From: Chryseobacterium rhizoplanae | GTDB lineage: Bacteria; Bacteroidota; Bacteroidia; Flavobacteriales; Weeksellaceae | Length of the DNA: 64,000 nt | Direction of reading: 5' to 3' | Assembly (NCBI RefSeq): GCF_900182655.1 | Contig: NZ_FXTC01000006.1 | Coordinates: 186,001 to 250,000 of the forward strand | The notes under the pieces: generated by a model | Databases searched by the model: none | What the model saw: the letters and a program-made list of their open reading frames with translations, nothing else | Told to the model about the DNA's origin: nothing | Part shown: positions 61,270-64,000 of the stretch, piece after piece | How positions within the stretch are numbered: the stretch's first letter is position 1 | How the letters are laid out: every line of letters starts with the position of its first letter | Position numbers and translations under genes: made by a program

Positions 61270-61406
61270 ATGAATGAGTGGGAGAGTAGAAGGGTTTGAG
61301 AGATGAAGTTGGGATATGCAGAAGTTGTTTACCCTTTTACCTTCCATTGATTCAATATTGAGTCTTAAAAATATTTTGTATAACTTTAATTAATCATAAC
61401 AAGGAT

Positions 61407-62297
61407 ATGGAAGTTCTATCCAATTTTCAATATAAAAAACTTTTTCTTCCGAATATTACGGACAAGATATTAGCCAATAATGCTGATATACAGCTCTATC
61501 GCATAGAAAACTACCTTAAAGGTATTCTGATGCCGGTGATTCCGTACCGTACAACGTTTAATTTTATTATTTTCGTTACCAACGGTCATATCAGTCAATA
61601 TCTTGAAAATAAAGAATACCATGCCGAGAAAGGAGGAGTGATTTTTATTAAACAGGGAACCATCACGGCAACCGTAGAATTATCTGATGATATTGAAGGT
61701 TTCTTCCTTGCTTATGAAAATAATATCCTGTCCGAACAGGAGCTGCCAAAACACAAAAGCAGTATTTTTTTCATGACTCCTTTTCTGAATCTGGACAGCC
61801 TGACTTATGGTACCATTACCCAGCTTCTTCCCATTATGGAACAGGAATTGTGGCTGAATAACCTCAATATCAATGATGTTGTGGTTACCATGCTTCATCT
61901 TATCTTGATCAAAATGCTGAGCACAGACTCTGATACCCATCACAAATCAGCGACACGTCCTATGGAACTGTCCCTTCAGTTTCGGGATCTTTTGTTTAAA
62001 TATCATGTGGGAGAAAAAAGAGTGGCATTCTATGCGGATAAGCTGTCTGTAACAGAAAGCTATCTGAATAAATGTGTAAAAGGTGTTACCCAGAAATCCC
62101 CCAAACAGTGGATCAATGAGATCGACATCAATTACAGCAAGGCATTGCTTCATTCCAGTAAAGATATTGCAGAGATTGCTTACGAACTGAACTTTCATAC
62201 CGCTTCCCATTTTACCCAGCTTTTTAAAAAAATTGCAGGCATTACCCCGAAGGAATACAGAATACAGTTTTTGAATAACAGCAGGATTTCAATATAA
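61407..62297 (+). CDS. AraC-family transcriptional regulator
   Basis: A 296-residue regulator. The N-terminal about 170 residues form a cupin-like sensor domain (NFIIFVTNGHISQYLENKEYHAEKGGVIFIKQGTI). The C-terminal AraC/XylS domain has both helix-turn-helix units: VAFYADKLSVTESYLNKCVKGVTQKSPKQWINE and DIAEIAYELNFHTASHFTQLFKKIAGITPKEYR. It lies 137 bp after the TonB receptor, same strand, so it could control the urease and uptake genes; the target is unproven. Confidence 0.88.
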   Translation: MEVLSNFQYKKLFLPNITDKILANNADIQLYRIENYLKGILMPVIPYRTTFNFIIFVTNGHISQYLENKEYHAEKGGVIFIKQGTITATVELSDDIEGFFLAYENNILSEQELPKHKSSIFFMTPFLNLDSLTYGTITQLLPIMEQELWLNNLNINDVVVTMLHLILIKMLSTDSDTHHKSATRPMELSLQFRDLLFKYHVGEKRVAFYADKLSVTESYLNKCVKGVTQKSPKQWINEIDINYSKALLHSSKDIAEIAYELNFHTASHFTQLFKKIAGITPKEYRIQFLNNSRISI

Positions 62298-62300
62298 TAG

Positions 62301-62422
62301 GGTTGGGAGCAGGAAGCCTGATGCTGGAAGTATTGCAGAAGCTTGATCAAAATGAGTTGAAAGTTCAGAATTTGATTTCATAAATTTCAAAACTTCCCTC
62401 TCCCTGCTTCCCTCTTCCTACA
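62301..62422. repeat. Imperfect inverted repeat, GGGAGCTGGAAG family, copy C
   Basis: Left arm GGTTGGGAGCAGGAAG (62301) and GATGCTGGAAG; right arm CTTCCCTCTCCCTGCTTCCC (62393), running into the 3' end of the topoisomerase gene. It sits between convergent genes. Confidence 0.5.
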
Positions 62423-63530
62423 TCCTCTCATTTTCAAGAATTTTCAGAACCAGCCTTTCCTCTTTTGTCAGATCGGCTTTTCCGTCATTTTCTTCTATGA
62501 TTTCAAGTTCGTCAAGGTATTTTTTGATGGTATTGTTTTCATAGAGATTAATGACTAAAGGATGAACATAATATTTTCTGCAGACAGCTGATGTATTTCC
62601 CAGGTTTTCTGCAACCATCTCCAGGGCTTCTTTTACTTTCTTTTTATATTGACTGTCATTTTCAGCATAGCCAATTTCTTTAAATGCGATCAAAGCACTT
62701 ACCGTTCCGGACCATGTCCTGAAATCCTTAGCCGTAAAATCTTCGCCGCTGATCTCTTTTATGTACTCATTCACCATCCCCGAATCTACAGAATGGCGGT
62801 TTCCATCATCATCAAAATACTGGAAAAGTTCTTTTCCCGGAATATCCTTACATTTCTGAATAAGCCTTGCCAGTCTTTTACTTCTGAGGTCAACGTTATG
62901 CATAACGCCTTTTTTTCCTTTAAAAGAGAAGGTAATTTTCTGTCCTTTTACCTTGACATGCTTATCCTTTAAAGTAGTCAGTCCAAAAGAACCATACAGT
63001 TTTTCATACATCGTATTACCAATACGGATATTGGTCCTTTGCATAAGGCTTACAATTAAGGCCAGGATTTTACGCTTTTCAAAATTTCTCAGCGCAAGAT
63101 CCTGTTCTACATGCAGTCGTATATCCGGTAATGCATATCCGAACTGAAGCATCCTGTAAAATTTCGTATGATTTCTTAAAGCGCTCCAAAGAGGATGGTA
63201 GCGGTATTGTTTTCTTTTTTTGACATCGAAGCCGGTGGCCTGAAGATGCCCGTTGTCAAGGGCACAGATCCATACATTTTCCCAGGCGGGAGGAAGTACG
63301 AGACTGTTGATCCTTGTAATTTCGTCCTTATCCTTTATTTTTTCACCGTCTTTATAATAGGAATATTTCTTTCCCGTTTTCTTACGGGTAATTCCGGCGG
63401 TTTCTGCATCGGTGGTATATACAAGATGTACCGCCTTTGCAGAAGCTTCCGGGTCCTTCATTATTTTAACAATTTTGGAAGGCTTAAGGTGAGAAATCAT
63501 CTCCAAATCTGTATTCTTCTCCATAAGCAT
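62418..63530 (-). CDS. DNA topoisomerase IB (eukaryotic/poxvirus-like)
   Basis: A 370-residue enzyme that relaxes supercoiled DNA through a 3'-phosphotyrosyl intermediate. It has the typical start LVYTTDAETAGITRKKTGKKYSYY, the DNA-binding PPAWENVWICALDNGHLQATGFDVKKRKQYRYHPLW, the catalytic FEKRKILALIVSLMQRTNIRIGN, KDFRTWSGTVSA, and NTSAVCRKYYVHP with the probable nucleophilic tyrosine. Bacterial members occur in a minority of species and are usually non-essential. Its start lies 2 bp after the small lipoprotein gene at 63533, so both may share a transcript. Confidence 0.93.
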   Translation of the reverse strand: MLMEKNTDLEMISHLKPSKIVKIMKDPEASAKAVHLVYTTDAETAGITRKKTGKKYSYYKDGEKIKDKDEITRINSLVLPPAWENVWICALDNGHLQATGFDVKKRKQYRYHPLWSALRNHTKFYRMLQFGYALPDIRLHVEQDLALRNFEKRKILALIVSLMQRTNIRIGNTMYEKLYGSFGLTTLKDKHVKVKGQKITFSFKGKKGVMHNVDLRSKRLARLIQKCKDIPGKELFQYFDDDGNRHSVDSGMVNEYIKEISGEDFTAKDFRTWSGTVSALIAFKEIGYAENDSQYKKKVKEALEMVAENLGNTSAVCRKYYVHPLVINLYENNTIKKYLDELEIIEENDGKADLTKEERLVLKILENERM

Positions 63531-63532
63531 GG

Positions 63533-63700
63533 TTAAGAGTTTTTACCCTTCGAAAATATCAGTAAAAGAATCCCTACTATTACACAGACTAAGAGAATTC
63601 CCCACCACATTCCTGCCTTAAAAATTGTTTCCACTGCTTCACAACTTGTTAGTGTCAACAAACTTAATATCGTAATACTGTAAAAGCTCCACTTTTTCAT
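63533..63700 (-). CDS. 55-residue lipoprotein with C-terminal helix
   Basis: ATG at 63698-63700, TAA at 63533-63535. The product has a lipoprotein signal (MKKWSFYSITILSLLTLTSC) followed by EAVETIFKAGMWWG, a second hydrophobic helix (ILLVCVIVGILLLIF) and the tail SKGKNS. I remember nearly identical small proteins in other Chryseobacterium genomes, some misnamed as an enzyme, which this is not. It lies 2 bp before the topoisomerase start and 23 bp after the gene at 63724. Confidence 0.7.
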   Translation of the reverse strand: MKKWSFYSITILSLLTLTSCEAVETIFKAGMWWGILLVCVIVGILLLIFSKGKNS

Positions 63701-63723
63701 AAGTTTATATTTTTGTTGAGGTG

Positions 63724-64000
63724 TTAGATTCTGAGTCGGTCAGCTCTCCATTTTTTGATAGACCTTTTAATTTCATCTCCTGAGATGTTTTCATGAAGAG
63801 CTCTGTATAAAAGCTCCTTGAATTCATCGTCATAGGTAAATCTCAGTGCAGCAATCTGATCAAATCTTAGTTTTTCAACAACTTCATCTGATCTTTTATT
63901 GAAAATTTCAAAATACCGCTGTTGAAACTCCAGAATTACCATTCGGTTTTGAAGCCCCAATGCGTAATGTTGCCGCGTCATAAATGCCAGATAAAAAAGC
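63724..64000 (-). CDS. DUF6526-like membrane protein (5' end outside window)
   Basis: Open to the right edge with no stop. The in-frame codons before the ATG at 63981 read LFYLAF, a hydrophobic stretch, so the true start is probably outside the window and the missing part holds membrane helices. The visible part (MTRQHYALGLQNRMVILEFQQRYFEIF ... ISGDEIKRSIKKWRADRLRI) matches the C-terminal half of a small Bacteroidota family I know as DUF6526. Function unknown. Confidence 0.65.
   Translation of the reverse strand, partial: LFYLAFMTRQHYALGLQNRMVILEFQQRYFEIFNKRSDEVVEKLRFDQIAALRFTYDDEFKELLYRALHENISGDEIKRSIKKWRADRLRI

Overview
The window looks like a chromosomal segment of a Chryseobacterium-type flavobacterium (Bacteroidota). 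Four lines support this: genes for the type IX secretion system (porV, porU, gldJ) and its cargo with C-terminal sorting domains; Bacteroidota-type -7 promoter elements (TAnnTTTG) at many starts in place of clear Shine-Dalgarno sites; a class B1 metallo-beta-lactamase; and AT-rich DNA whose gaps are filled with short palindromic repeats. I see no rRNA, tRNA, CRISPR array, prophage or complete insertion sequence.

Layout. 1-5.9 kb: two tandem BspA/DUF285-type surface proteins (one cut by the window edge), YiaA, a lipoprotein and ahcY. 6-10.7 kb: HugZ-like protein, phosphopantetheinyl transferase, FUSC membrane protein and metallo-beta-lactamase. 10.8-19.2 kb: porV and porU (minus) diverging from gldJ and murF (plus). 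19.3-25.3 kb: Nudix hydrolase, SRPBCC-like protein, a probable toxin remnant with its immunity partner, anmK, lptC and an outer-membrane protein. 25.5-33.3 kb: aldehyde dehydrogenase, holB and a TetR-controlled TolC/EmrA/EmrB efflux operon. 33.7-38.6 kb: an unknown protein, a DoxD-DoxA fusion, an alpha/beta hydrolase, tag, and an HxlR regulator diverging from a quinone-reductase-like gene. 38.6-44.9 kb: three small unknown genes, patatin, CorA, a FabH-type synthase and a thioredoxin-TPR protein. 45.2-50.8 kb: a TPR/AraC membrane regulator, a possible small RNA, two small lipoproteins (one with a 13-copy heptamer repeat against its promoter), pruA and a small exported protein.

50.9-62.3 kb is an extended urease island: ureA, ureB, ureC, an uncharacterised outer-membrane protein, ureE, ureF, ureG, ureD, a UreH-like nickel permease, a urea transporter, a TonB-dependent receptor and an AraC regulator. 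It holds the enzyme, its nickel insertion machinery, and probable routes for nickel and urea across both membranes. The right end has DNA topoisomerase IB, a 55-residue lipoprotein and a gene cut by the window edge.

The most interesting points are: the heptamer repeat touching a promoter; an unassigned transcription unit with a 13-residue leader-like ORF at 46.9-47.2 kb; the outer-membrane components of the urease island; the JAMM-like toxin fragment with a Cys/His immunity candidate; and a dispersed two-hairpin repeat present four times. No wholly new multi-gene system is proven by the sequence alone.
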